Below, piece after piece: positions 28,970 through 37,886 of a DNA stretch of 64,000 nucleotides. Within the stretch, counting starts at the first letter, position 1. Each line of letters starts with the position of its first letter. The notes beneath the pieces are model-generated. The model was not told the DNA's origin and searched no databases. It worked only from the letters and a program-made list of their open reading frames with translations. Source of the DNA: Pyramidobacter porci (GTDB taxonomy: Bacteria; Synergistota; Synergistia; Synergistales; Dethiosulfovibrionaceae); assembly GCF_009695745.1 (NCBI RefSeq), contig NZ_VUNH01000005.1, forward strand, positions 1 to 64,000. The letters run 5' to 3'. The translations under genes and the position numbers were made by a program.

Positions 28970-29581
28970 TCACAGCAACGGCGCGATCTCGCCCTTGTCG
29001 GCGCGCCAGCGCCCCAGACAGAGCCGGGCGATGCAGATCTCCGGCCAGCCGGAGATCGCTTCGCGGGCGACCAGCGCCTTGACGAGCGCGCCGGGACCGG
29101 TCTGCGACGGATCGTGCATGACCAGTTCGAGTCCGTCGCCGCATTCGTGCAGCTCCAGCAGAATCTCCCCGCCGAACTCCTCCGACAGGACGCGCTTCAC
29201 CGCCGGCAGCTTGTCCATATCGCGCGGACAGAGCCAGTAAGAAGCGGCGTCAAAACACTTGTTCAGCGACATGGCGTCGGGCGCAATGCGGACAGCCCTG
29301 AGAAAACGGAACCCCGTCGGCGCCTGGGCGTTCATTTTCTCCAGCGCTTCCTCGGGCGAGACGTTCTCTTCGAACCAGATCTCCGCCGCTTCGCACAGCG
29401 AAATCACGCCCACCGGCAGCGCCGGCCCCATGACGATGTGCGGATGCGGCGACATGCCCTGCGTCAGGGCGACTTTCAGCCCGGCGCGGCGGGCGATGCG
29501 GCCGAAAAGCTGCGGCAGTTCCACGTGGCGCACGAAGCAGGCAAAATTCCGCTTCTCGAAAATCACGCGGAGGCGGCTCAT
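28970..29581 (-). CDS. DUF2344 protein, radical-SAM partner (TIGR03936 type)
   Basis: A 203-aa protein of the DUF2344/TIGR03936 family, usually encoded beside, or fused to, a B12-type radical SAM protein. Conserved pieces are RVIFEKRNFACFVRHVEL, RAGLKVALTQGMSPHP and GPALPVGVIS. The biochemical role of the pair is not established; the link to rng and ribosomal genes suggests an RNA- or ribosome-related task. The true start is ATG 29581 (MSRLRV), overlapping the radical-SAM stop by 4 nt (ATGA). Longer in-frame starts are ignored. Confidence 0.88.
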   Translation of the reverse strand: MSRLRVIFEKRNFACFVRHVELPQLFGRIARRAGLKVALTQGMSPHPHIVMGPALPVGVISLCEAAEIWFEENVSPEEALEKMNAQAPTGFRFLRAVRIAPDAMSLNKCFDAASYWLCPRDMDKLPAVKRVLSEEFGGEILLELHECGDGLELVMHDPSQTGPGALVKALVAREAISGWPEICIARLCLGRWRADKGEIAPLL

Positions 29582-31401
29582 GCGTTCGCCTCGCTCCACT
29601 CGCAGCCGCGCCGCTCCCAGCCGCAGGCGTTGCAGCCGAAAGAGCGGCAGTCGCGGGTGACCTTCGCTTCCCGCGCGCGGCGATATTCGCGCAGCAAAAA
29701 CGATTTGGACACGCCGGTGTCGATATGGTCCCACGGGAACGCCTCGTCTTCGGCGCGCTCTCGCTGGGCGTACCACGCCGGATCGATGCCGGCGCGGGCA
29801 AACGCTTCCATCCAGCGCTCGAGACTGAACGTCTCGCTCCAGCTGTCGAAGCGCTCGCCCAGCCGCCACGCTTCGAGGATCGCGCGGCCGACGCGGCGGT
29901 CGCCGCGCGCCAGCACGCCCTCGATGAAGGACTGCTCCGACTCGTGGTATTTAAAGCTGATCGCGCGCGATTTGACCTGCTTCTTCATAAAAGCGCCCTT
30001 GCGCGCCAGCTCCTCGCGCGTGTTCTGCGCCGCCCACTGGAACGGCGTGTGCCCCTTCGGCACAAAACCGGCCACGGACACGTTGATCGCCGCGCGTTTG
30101 CTGTGGCGGCGGCCGATCGAAGCGGCGCGTTCGGCCAGATCGACGATGCCCCGCAGGTCGTCGTCGGTTTCCGTGGGCAGCCCCATCATGAAGTAGAGCT
30201 TGATCTTCTGCCAGCCGTGCTCGAACGCCGCGTTCAGCGCCGCGTCGAGATCGGCTTCGGTCACGCCCTTGTTGATTACGTCGCGCATGCGCTGCGACCC
30301 GGCCTCGGGCGCCAGCGTCAGACCGCCCTTTTTCATCACTTCCAGCCCCGCCGCCAGGCCGACGGAAAAATTGTCCACGCGCAGGCTCGGCAGACTGACT
30401 TTGATCCCGTCGTCGTGAAGGTTCGACAGCGATTGGAGCAGCGTTCCGATCTGCGGATAATCGCAGCTGGCCAGCGAGACCAAGCTGCACTCTTCCCAGC
30501 CCGTCTGACGGATCAGCGCGCGGATGCACTTGTCGACGACTTCCGGACTGCGCTCGCGGATGGGCCGGTAGATCATGCCCGCCTGACAGAAACGGCAGCC
30601 GCGCGAACAGCCGCGGAACAGCTCCACCGCCACGCGGTCGTGGATGATGCCCGAAGCGGGGACGATCATGCCCTCCGGCGCGATTGCGTCCATGTCGCGG
30701 CAGATCAGGCGCTTTCGCGGCAGCGGGAACTTCGATGCAAAATGCGCGCCCGACTCGTCGTAAGTACACGACGTCAGCGCGGGCACATATGTGCCGTCAA
30801 GCTCGGCCGCGGCGCGCAGCCGCTCGATCCGCGCCCGTCCTTTCGTCTTTTTCAGCAGATCGAACAGCGGCGGGTTGACGACCTCGCCGTCGCCGAGGCA
30901 GAAAATATCGATAAAATCGGCCACAGGTTCCGGCACCAGCGCCGCCGGTCCGCCGGCCATGACGATCGGATCAGCGTCCGCCCGGCGTGACGCCAGCAGA
31001 GGCACGCCGCCCAGATCGAGCATGGTGAGGATGTTCGTAAAGCTCATCTCGTGCTGAAGCGTAAAGCCCAGCCCGTCGAAATCTTTCAGCGCCCGCCCCG
31101 ATTCGATCGACCCAAGAAGCAGCCGCGCTTCGCGCAGCGACTGCTCCATGTCGATCCACGGACAGTACGCGCGTTCCGCGTCGACGCCGTCCATGTTTTT
31201 CGTACAGGGATAGAGCAGCTGAAAGCCGAGATAGCTCATGCCCACCTCGTACACGTCGGGGAAACAAAAGCACACGCGAAAATCGGCGTTTTCCTTCGGC
31301 TTCGTGCGCCCCCATTCGGAGCAGGCGTACCGCGACGGCCATTTCGCCCCGGCGATCAATGGCCAGCGCGGATCGTCAAATTCTTCAAATCGCAAAATCA
31401 A
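29578..31401 (-). CDS. B12-type radical SAM protein, TIGR03960 family
   Basis: A 607-aa protein with an N-terminal cobalamin-binding-like half (VCFCFPDVYEVGMSYLGFQLLY) and a radical SAM core whose cluster motif is RGCSRGCRFCQAGMIYRP (CxxxCxxC, near residue 259). A C-terminal GCNACGW...RGC may hold a further metal or cluster. The reaction is unknown for the family. The start is a TTG at 31401 with AAGGA only 3 nt away, so the exact start is uncertain. It overlaps its DUF2344 partner by 4 nt, so the two are almost certainly co-translated. Confidence 0.87.
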   Translation of the reverse strand: MILRFEEFDDPRWPLIAGAKWPSRYACSEWGRTKPKENADFRVCFCFPDVYEVGMSYLGFQLLYPCTKNMDGVDAERAYCPWIDMEQSLREARLLLGSIESGRALKDFDGLGFTLQHEMSFTNILTMLDLGGVPLLASRRADADPIVMAGGPAALVPEPVADFIDIFCLGDGEVVNPPLFDLLKKTKGRARIERLRAAAELDGTYVPALTSCTYDESGAHFASKFPLPRKRLICRDMDAIAPEGMIVPASGIIHDRVAVELFRGCSRGCRFCQAGMIYRPIRERSPEVVDKCIRALIRQTGWEECSLVSLASCDYPQIGTLLQSLSNLHDDGIKVSLPSLRVDNFSVGLAAGLEVMKKGGLTLAPEAGSQRMRDVINKGVTEADLDAALNAAFEHGWQKIKLYFMMGLPTETDDDLRGIVDLAERAASIGRRHSKRAAINVSVAGFVPKGHTPFQWAAQNTREELARKGAFMKKQVKSRAISFKYHESEQSFIEGVLARGDRRVGRAILEAWRLGERFDSWSETFSLERWMEAFARAGIDPAWYAQRERAEDEAFPWDHIDTGVSKSFLLREYRRAREAKVTRDCRSFGCNACGWERRGCEWSEANA

Positions 31402-31483
31402 TCATCCTTAATCGAGTAAAGAAGCTCACGGCGCGGCGGCAAAAAAGAATCTCCGCGCTCTGAATCGCAAGTTCATAAGCGCG

Positions 31484-32638
31484 TCAGGAACGACGCACCG
31501 AATACGGCGTCCGCGAATCCGGCACCGCGTTTTCGCGGCGGCTGATCTCGTTTTGTGCGCCCAGCTTCACCGTCACGCCGATCGCCAGTACCGTCGCCAG
31601 CAGCGAACTGCCGCCGTAGCTCATCAGCGGCAGAGGCAGCCCCGTCACGGGAAGCAGCCCCATGCTCATGCCGATCGCTTCGAAACTGTGAAACCACAGT
31701 GACGCCGACAACGACGCCACAAGGATCTTGACCGTCACGCTGCGCGCCCTCAGGGCAACGCGGATCATGCGCCAGAGAATAAACGACAGCAGCGCCAGCA
31801 CAAAAAGCCCGCCCACCAGACCGAATTCCTCGGCAAAAACGCTGAAGATGAAATCGGTATGCGGCTCCGGCAAAAAGCGCAGTTTGCTCTGCGCCCCCTG
31901 CATGAACCCCTTGCCGAAGAAACGCCCCGACCCCACGGCGATGCGCGACTGGATCACGTTGTATCCGGCGCCGAGAGGATCCAGCTCCGGATTGATGAAC
32001 ACGAGAATCCGCTTCTTCTGATACTCCTTCAGAAACATCCAGCCCAACGGCAGCAGCGCCGCCGCGCCACCCACCAACGAGAGCAGATAGCGCTTCGGCG
32101 CGCCCGCCACCAACAGCGCCACAAAGATCATGACGCCGTAGACCAGCGCGCTGCCGAGATCGGGCTGCACGAGTACCAGCAGCGCGGAAACGCCTCCGAG
32201 CGCCAGCGCCCCGGCAAAATTTTTCAGGTTGTACGGCGGAAAAAGCGTCAGATGATGCGCCATCACAAAGGCCAATCCCAATTTGACAAATTCCGCCGGT
32301 TGGATTTTGAAGAATCCCAAGTTGATCCACGACTGAGCGCCCTTGGCCCGATGTCCCATCACGAACAGCAGCAGCAACAGCAGACAGCAGCAGCCGTAGA
32401 GCCAATAGGAAGCGTCGAGAAAAAACTCGTAATCCAGCCGCAGCATCACGGCCAGCATCACGGCCGCCACGGCGCCCCAGATCAGCTGACGCCCGGCATA
32501 AAATCTGCCCAGGCCTGCCGGTCCGCCGGCAGCGCTGTAAATCGTCGCCACGCCGGTCAGATACATGAGTCCGACGGCGATCAGCAGCGGATAATCCAGC
32601 GCACCCAGCGTATCCCGCCAGGAACCATGGTCGTTCAT
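31484..32638 (-). CDS. rodA: Rod-shape peptidoglycan polymerase RodA
   Basis: A SEDS-family glycosyltransferase (384 aa, about 10 membrane segments) that polymerises lipid II in the elongasome with PBP2. Motifs include INLGFFKIQPAEFVKL, LVQPDLGSALV, GSGRFFGKGFMQG, EPHTDFIFSVFAEEFG and the C-terminal LPLMSYGGSSL. ATG 32638 overlaps the minE stop as TGATG; a GTG at 32641 is the alternative. It closes the mre-mrd-min cluster, consistent with elongation rather than division. Confidence 0.95.
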   Translation of the reverse strand: MNDHGSWRDTLGALDYPLLIAVGLMYLTGVATIYSAAGGPAGLGRFYAGRQLIWGAVAAVMLAVMLRLDYEFFLDASYWLYGCCCLLLLLLFVMGHRAKGAQSWINLGFFKIQPAEFVKLGLAFVMAHHLTLFPPYNLKNFAGALALGGVSALLVLVQPDLGSALVYGVMIFVALLVAGAPKRYLLSLVGGAAALLPLGWMFLKEYQKKRILVFINPELDPLGAGYNVIQSRIAVGSGRFFGKGFMQGAQSKLRFLPEPHTDFIFSVFAEEFGLVGGLFVLALLSFILWRMIRVALRARSVTVKILVASLSASLWFHSFEAIGMSMGLLPVTGLPLPLMSYGGSSLLATVLAIGVTVKLGAQNEISRRENAVPDSRTPYSVRRS

Positions 32639-32943
32639 CACGCGTTGTTTTTCTCGGCCACCCTGCCTATGGCCGTAGAGGCCCGCTTCATGCCCTTCAC
32701 GGGCACGGAAACTTCGAGCGCCACCATGTTCTCGTCATCGTTCAGGTCGATATCGATTCCTGTGTTGTCAACGTCCATGTATTTGCTGATGACTTTAAGA
32801 ATGTCCTCGCGGATCGCCGCCATGATCTCGGGAGAGATATCCTTGCGGTCGTGCATGAGCACAATCTGCAGACGTTTTTTGGCGTTGTCCTTGGATTTCG
32901 TCCGTTTGAAGATCCGGTTCAGAAAATCAGTCATAGATGCCAT
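32638..32943 (-). CDS. minE: Cell division topological specificity factor MinE
   Basis: MinE (101 aa) drives MinCD off mid-cell and gives the Min system its topological specificity. The membrane/MinD-binding N-terminus MTDFLNRIFKR, the DNAKKRLQIVLMHDR contact strand and the dimer domain are recognisable. ATG 32943 has AGGTGA 5 nt upstream; ATG 32934 is equally possible. It lies 9 nt after minD and overlaps rodA by one base. Presence of MinE implies an oscillating Min system, as in Gram-negative rods. Confidence 0.95.
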   Translation of the reverse strand: MASMTDFLNRIFKRTKSKDNAKKRLQIVLMHDRKDISPEIMAAIREDILKVISKYMDVDNTGIDIDLNDDENMVALEVSVPVKGMKRASTAIGRVAEKNNA

Positions 32944-32952
32944 CGCGATCAC

Positions 32953-33753
32953 CTACTTACGGCCAAAGAAATGGCGAAGGCTGGCAAGGAAGCCTTTGTC
33001 CATGTTCTCCACGTCGAGGAAGGGGACTTCCTCGCCCAGCAGACGGCGTGCAATGTTGGTAAAAGCCGTCGCCGCCGGAGAGTTGGGCGAAAGCGTCAGA
33101 GGCTCGCCGTTGTTGGACGAACGCAGCACCAGGTCGTCCTCGGGCACCACGCCGACCAACGGGACGGAAAGGATGTCGAGCACGTCGCTGACCCCGAGCA
33201 TGTCGCCTTTGCGCATCATCTTCGGCACCAGACGGTTGATGATCAAATGGATTCGCTCTTTGCCCTGGGCCTCGAGCATGCCGATGATGCGATCGGCGTC
33301 GCGCACGGGAGCCACGTCGGGCGTGGTCACCACCAGGGCTTCGGAGGCGCCGGCGGAAGCGTTTTTGAATCCCGATTCGATGCCGGCAGGGCAGTCGAAA
33401 AGGACGAATTCAAAGTCCTTCTTCAGCTCGTCGCTGAGGGCTTTCATCTGCTCTTCACTGACGCAGTCCTTCTGACGGGTCTGAGCCGTGGGCAGCAGGT
33501 AAAGTCCATCGACGCGCTTGTCGCGGATCAGAGCCTTTTTCAGCTCGCAGCTGCCCTCGACGACGTCGACCAGCGTATAGACGATGCGGTTTTCCAATCC
33601 GAGGATGATGTCGAGGTTACGAAGTCCCGTATCGCCGTCGACGACCACGACTTTTTTGCCCAGCTTGGCCAAAGCCATGGAGATGTTGGCCGTCGTCGTC
33701 GTCTTGCCGACGCCGCCCTTTCCTGAGGTCACTACGATCACGCGTCCCGCCAT
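32953..33753 (-). CDS. minD: Septum-site-determining ATPase MinD
   Basis: The ParA-type ATPase (266 aa) that carries MinC to the membrane. The deviant Walker A is VTSGKGGVGKTTTTAN (near residue 8), and DGDTGLRNLD and FVLFDCPAGIE follow. Instead of a textbook amphipathic tail the C-terminus ends MDKGFLASLRHFFGRK, which still looks like a membrane-targeting helix. The start ATG 33753 (MAGRVIVV) has an excellent AGGAGGAG site. The frame, however, stays open for 130 more codons upstream to an ATG at 34143 (see the separate entry), so an extended 396-aa form is possible. Confidence 0.96.
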   Translation of the reverse strand: MAGRVIVVTSGKGGVGKTTTTANISMALAKLGKKVVVVDGDTGLRNLDIILGLENRIVYTLVDVVEGSCELKKALIRDKRVDGLYLLPTAQTRQKDCVSEEQMKALSDELKKDFEFVLFDCPAGIESGFKNASAGASEALVVTTPDVAPVRDADRIIGMLEAQGKERIHLIINRLVPKMMRKGDMLGVSDVLDILSVPLVGVVPEDDLVLRSSNNGEPLTLSPNSPAATAFTNIARRLLGEEVPFLDVENMDKGFLASLRHFFGRK

Positions 33754-34143
33754 GGGGGATCTCCTCCTTTGAGTTCTTTCCGTCAATGCCGTTTTCTTCC
33801 CTGTCTCCGATGCAGACCGTGACGCTCCGAAGACGTCGGGCTGTTCCGTTTTCTTTTCAGCCGGCGCCGCCTGGACAGCGTCGAACTGCCTTGTCCCCTT
33901 CGCAGACCGCACCGCCGCTTTGGGAACGTCAGGCTGATGTGCTGCCGCTACGTTTTCTTCAGCGACGGAAACAACGGACTGTCCCGTCTCGTTTGCGAGC
34001 CGTGCCGTTTCGGAAAGTTCTGACTGCTTTTCGTTCTCCGCAGCCCGCGCCACGGCTTGGGCTTGACTCTTTCTCGCCGCAGCGATCAAAGCCTGCCTTT
34101 TTTCCAACCTATTCTGCTTCTTCTGTCTGTCTTTTCTGCTCAT
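33754..34143 (-). CDS. In-frame 130-codon extension upstream of minD (possible long MinD form)
   Basis: From ATG 34143 an open frame runs without stop straight into minD. The 130 residues are basic and then Ala/Glu-rich: SRKDRQKKQNRLEKRQ at the start, predicted helical, without recognised domain. The ATG lies 13 nt after the minC stop with a weak AAGG site, whereas MinD proper has a strong internal site. Read-through gives a 396-aa MinD with a charged N-terminal arm. Otherwise the frame is a chance opening. The spacing to minC (no other gene in 400 nt of a packed operon) favours real coding. Confidence 0.5.
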
Positions 34144-34156
34144 CAGGACTGCCTTT

Positions 34157-34825
34157 CTATTTTTCCCACGAGATATCGCCAGCTACAAAGACACCGCCCT
34201 CCACGACAATTCGTACGGGTTTGCCCCACCAGGGCGAAGCCCCGGGCTCCATGGCGTTGCTGATCATGGAGCCGATGCGCAACTGATTGGTCTGGTAGCT
34301 CAAGGTGATCACCGAAGCGCTGTTATCGCCGTTACAGCCGGCATGCACTTGCCCCTGAATGGCGCCAAGAACGATAATCGAGCCGGTGGCATTGATCTCG
34401 GCGCCGTGATGCAGGTCACCCAGCATCAGCACATCGCCGTCATGCTGCAGCGCCTGTCCGCCGCGCAGAGGAATCGAGACGATCTTGAGAGTTCCCTGCG
34501 TCACCATAGGACGCTCCGAACCATCGACTTTAAATCCCAGCGACGCCAGATTTTCTTTCGTCGACGGCTCTTCCGCGCTCCACAGCGAGACGGAAAGATT
34601 CATCGGGAAAATCACGTCGCGCAGCAGATCAAGCAGCCAGTTTTTCGGCACCTGAAGTTTCTTGAAATCAAAGACGATCTGATGGCCGGTCACCATGCTC
34701 CCGGCATCGCGCAGCTCTCGCAGCACGTCCGAGATGCCCGGCAGGATCGCGCCTTCAAAGGCCACGCACACCGATGTGCCGCGTCCTTTGAAGCTGATTT
34801 CCTTCTTCTGTGAGGCAAGTTCCAT
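34157..34825 (-). CDS. minC: Septum formation inhibitor MinC
   Basis: MinC (222 aa) inhibits FtsZ assembly away from mid-cell. The N-terminal FtsZ-binding domain covers ~1-105. The C-terminal beta-helix (~110-210) shows GDVLMLGDLHHGAEINATGS and the conserved GAIQGQVHAGCNG, the MinD/septum contact surface. It begins at ATG 34825 and follows mrdA by 34 nt. Order on the transcript is mrdA, minC, minD, minE, rodA. Confidence 0.94.
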   Translation of the reverse strand: MELASQKKEISFKGRGTSVCVAFEGAILPGISDVLRELRDAGSMVTGHQIVFDFKKLQVPKNWLLDLLRDVIFPMNLSVSLWSAEEPSTKENLASLGFKVDGSERPMVTQGTLKIVSIPLRGGQALQHDGDVLMLGDLHHGAEINATGSIIVLGAIQGQVHAGCNGDNSASVITLSYQTNQLRIGSMISNAMEPGASPWWGKPVRIVVEGGVFVAGDISWEK

Positions 34826-34859
34826 CTATTTTTCCCATTCCTTTCACTGAAATGCGGAT

Positions 34860-36638
34860 TTATCTTTCGTTCGTGCCGCCATTTCCGTTCAGCAGAAAGC
34901 TCAGCAGCCGTCCGACCAGAGGTCCGGCCACCCGCCCGCCGCTCTCGCCGCCTTCGATGAAGCAGACGACGGCATAACGCGGCTTTGACGCCGGGGCATA
35001 ACCGGCAAACACAGCGTGATCCTTGCCGTGATCGTGCTGAACCGTACCGGTTTTGCCCGCAATTTCCACACCGGACACTGCGGCGCGATGACCGGTGCCG
35101 CCTTTGGCAACCACCGCCCGCAATCCGGCCTTGACCAATTTCAGATATTCCTGACGAAGCCCGGTAGGCTGTCCTTCCACTTTGGCCGTTTTCAACACGT
35201 GCGGACGATAGAAGATGCCGCCGTTGGCGATGGTCGCGTAAACGCTGGCCATCTGCAGCGGCGTAAGCAGTACAAATCCCTGCCCGATCGACATGTTGAC
35301 CGAGTCGCCTCGAAACCAGCTTTGATGCATCACGTCCCTCTTCCACTCGGGACTGGGCAAAAGGCCCGAAGCCTCACCGGGAAGATCGATCCCCAGCGGA
35401 CGTCCGAGACCAAAGCGTTCTCCCGCTTCATCGTACTTTTTTACGCCGACCATCTGGCTGGTCTCGTAAAAATAGACGTCGCACGAATCGCGCAGCGCAC
35501 GCACAAAAGTTTCCCGCCCGTGTCCGCCGCGCCGCCAGCAATGATACAAATTACTGCCCAGGCGAAAAACTCCGGAACAGTGAACCGACGTGTTTTTGTC
35601 TGCCACACCGGACTCAAGCGCCGCATAGCCGGTTACCGCTTTAAATATGGAACCGGGCGAGTACTGCCCGCTGATGGCCCGATTCAACAAGGGGCGAGAG
35701 CTGTCGAGATTCAGGCCGGCCCATTCAGTCCCAGACACCCCCCAAGCCAGCGGATTCGGATCATAGGAAGGATTCGACCACATCACGACCACTTCGCCGT
35801 TGTTCACGTCGAGAGCCACCATCACGCCATTGTAATCCTTCATGAGATCCGAGGCATAGCTCTGTGCGCTCAGATCGATCGTCAGCGTCAGATCCTGTCC
35901 GATGCCCGGCATCGTCTCATTCAACGTGCGGCGCTGGCGGCCGCGGGCGTCCACTTCTACCGCCCGTTCGCCAATGGAACCGCGCAAAACGTCTTCATAA
36001 TATTTTTCTACGCCGGACTTACCGATCACGTCGCCGCCGATGTAGCTTTTGTTTTCACCAGTTTCGACGCTGCGCAGCTCCTGTTCGGAAATCTCGCCCA
36101 CGTACCCCACCACATGGGAAGCCAGGGGGCCGGCAGGGTAGGTACGGCGCCACACCGGCAACGGGAACAGCACTTCGGGAAATTCAGGATCTTCCATCAG
36201 GCTGGTCATTTGCAGCATCGTCAGATTCGAGACCAGCGAAATAGCCCGATACGGAGCCCAGTAAAGGTTTTTGATGCGCTGTTCGAGTTTTTCCGGATCG
36301 TGAGGCAGACGGGCACGCTGCAGAGCGCCAAGCAGTTTTTGTTTGACCTCGTCGCGCTGCAGGTCCAGCGGATAGCCCATGATATCAAAAGTCATCACGT
36401 TCAACGCCAGAGGCAATCCCTTGCGGTCATAAATCTGTCCGCGAGCCGGCGGCATGCGGATCAGCCGAAGGCGGTTTTTCAACGCCAGCCCTACGTAGCG
36501 GTCGGACCAGAGCACCTGGAAAAGCGCCAGCGCAGCAGCTAAAACCACAAATGATCCGGTCGCGACGGCACACCAGAAATTCAAGCGCGTGTCAGACAGC
36601 AGGCGCTGAGTCGGTTGTTCAGAAAGATTTGTCGTCAT
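34860..36638 (-). CDS. mrdA: Penicillin-binding protein 2 (elongation transpeptidase)
   Basis: The class B PBP of the elongasome (592 aa), cross-linking new peptidoglycan strands made by RodA. One N-terminal membrane helix (~25-45) is followed by the dimerisation/pedestal domain (RMPPARGQIYDRKG). The transpeptidase domain has the active-site SIFK (SPGSIFKAVTGY), SCD (DSCDVYFYE, the PBP2 form of SxN) and KTG (IAGKTGTVQHD). The start overlaps the end of mreD by 20 nt. It is flanked by mreD and minC, linking side-wall growth with division-site placement. Confidence 0.95.
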   Translation of the reverse strand: MTTNLSEQPTQRLLSDTRLNFWCAVATGSFVVLAAALALFQVLWSDRYVGLALKNRLRLIRMPPARGQIYDRKGLPLALNVMTFDIMGYPLDLQRDEVKQKLLGALQRARLPHDPEKLEQRIKNLYWAPYRAISLVSNLTMLQMTSLMEDPEFPEVLFPLPVWRRTYPAGPLASHVVGYVGEISEQELRSVETGENKSYIGGDVIGKSGVEKYYEDVLRGSIGERAVEVDARGRQRRTLNETMPGIGQDLTLTIDLSAQSYASDLMKDYNGVMVALDVNNGEVVVMWSNPSYDPNPLAWGVSGTEWAGLNLDSSRPLLNRAISGQYSPGSIFKAVTGYAALESGVADKNTSVHCSGVFRLGSNLYHCWRRGGHGRETFVRALRDSCDVYFYETSQMVGVKKYDEAGERFGLGRPLGIDLPGEASGLLPSPEWKRDVMHQSWFRGDSVNMSIGQGFVLLTPLQMASVYATIANGGIFYRPHVLKTAKVEGQPTGLRQEYLKLVKAGLRAVVAKGGTGHRAAVSGVEIAGKTGTVQHDHGKDHAVFAGYAPASKPRYAVVCFIEGGESGGRVAGPLVGRLLSFLLNGNGGTNER

Positions 36639-37101
36639 GAAGGTGAGACCTCAAAAATGCTGAAAAGATTAGCACCACGGCGTTCGCGATCCATTGCACG
36701 CCGATGACGAGCCCAATTCGACCGGCCAGGACGCCGGCATCCCAGAAGAGCAGCCGCGACAGCGTCATCACAGCGCAGAGCAGCGTCGTGATGACCACAT
36801 AGGGCGGCGTCCGACGGTTGGCCGCGGGAATCTGAAACCACGCCCAATGCGCAACCAAAACTGCCGCCGTATAAAGAGCTCCATATAATCCCGGCACTCC
36901 GATCCAGCGCAGGTCCATCAGCAGGCCGCCGCACAGCGCCGCGGCGAACCACCGCCAAGGCACGCTCAGTTGCTTCTCCTGGGTCACACACCAGATCAGC
37001 ATCATCAGATAGATTTCCGGCGCCAAAAAAGTCTGAGTCATCATGATCTGCACAATGTCCTGAGCGTACCAGCCGAAAATCAGCGCCAGAAAATTTTTCA
37101 T
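36619..37101 (-). CDS. mreD: Rod shape-determining protein MreD
   Basis: A small membrane protein (160 aa, about five hydrophobic segments) of the Mre complex. Sequence identity to a family motif is weak, as usual for MreD. Position between mreC (4-nt overlap) and mrdA (20-nt overlap), length and topology decide the call. LCGGLLMDL in the middle resembles the conserved G-x-x-x-D segment of the family. Confidence 0.88.
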   Translation of the reverse strand: MKNFLALIFGWYAQDIVQIMMTQTFLAPEIYLMMLIWCVTQEKQLSVPWRWFAAALCGGLLMDLRWIGVPGLYGALYTAAVLVAHWAWFQIPAANRRTPPYVVITTLLCAVMTLSRLLFWDAGVLAGRIGLVIGVQWIANAVVLIFSAFLRSHLHDDKSF

Positions 37102-37874
37102 GGCTGCAAACCTCCCAGCACAGACACATATTGAAGTCTGAACAGATCGGCTCCTGTTTTGACGCGAAATTCGTCGACGCCTGCCGTCACCGTCCGCCGT
37201 TCGGAAGTCAGCTCGCCCACCGGCAAGCCGACCGGCAGGCGGCTGCCCAAAACGGTCAGGATTTTCATTCCCGGCTTGTAATCACCGTCGGAAGGCAAAT
37301 ACCTAACCCACACGCCACCTTCGTTGTCTCCCGTGACAACGCCGATTTCACGCGTTTCTTCCACCACCACGGGAACATAGAAGCCGGCGCTGGTAATCAA
37401 ACGTACCCAGGCGCTGCCGCCGCGCTGCGAAGTGATTACGCCGACCAGATCGGAGCCGTCGAGCACGGCGCAGCCGGGGGCGTATTTTTCGTCGCCGGTA
37501 CCGATGCGAAGTTCTTCCCACCACATGCCGGGATCACGAAAAACGATCGGAAAACGATTGCCGGGACGGGCACGCCGTTTAAACTCCGCCGAGATTTCCT
37601 CTCCCGCCTGCAGACGCAGCGCGCGATTCTCTTCGCGCAACTCCTCCAGCTCCATCAGCAGATCCCGACGTTCAGAGGCCCAACGACGAAATCGCTCGAC
37701 GCGATCGATCACAAAGACTGCCGGTTTCTCAAGCGGGGCCAGCATCGATGCGGTTATATCCATGGCATGGCGCGTCCGCTCGCTTCCAGTCGCTCCCAAG
37801 GCGAGAAGCACACAGGCGACGATGCAGATCAGGCCGATAACCAACTCCCGTTCAAAGTTCCAACGCTCTGCCAT
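37098..37874 (-). CDS. mreC: Rod shape-determining protein MreC
   Basis: MreC (258 aa) is a bitopic scaffold: a cytoplasmic start, one membrane helix (~10-28), a coiled coil (~60-95, with LLMELEELREENRALRLQ) and a periplasmic beta domain with VITSQRGGSAWVRLITS and VGLPVGELTSERR. It activates PBP2-RodA in other rods. It follows mreB by 12 nt and overlaps mreD by 4 nt. Confidence 0.93.
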   Translation of the reverse strand: MAERWNFERELVIGLICIVACVLLALGATGSERTRHAMDITASMLAPLEKPAVFVIDRVERFRRWASERRDLLMELEELREENRALRLQAGEEISAEFKRRARPGNRFPIVFRDPGMWWEELRIGTGDEKYAPGCAVLDGSDLVGVITSQRGGSAWVRLITSAGFYVPVVVEETREIGVVTGDNEGGVWVRYLPSDGDYKPGMKILTVLGSRLPVGLPVGELTSERRTVTAGVDEFRVKTGADLFRLQYVSVLGGLQP

Positions 37875-37886
37875 GACCGGAACTCG

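Noticed and set aside
29528-29543. parS-like GTTCCACGTGG inside the DUF2344 gene, and CCACGTGGAACG inside the AlaX gene near 58570
   Set aside because: Each matches well on only one side of the palindrome (about 12 of 16 positions) and lies in coding sequence, so chance is likely.
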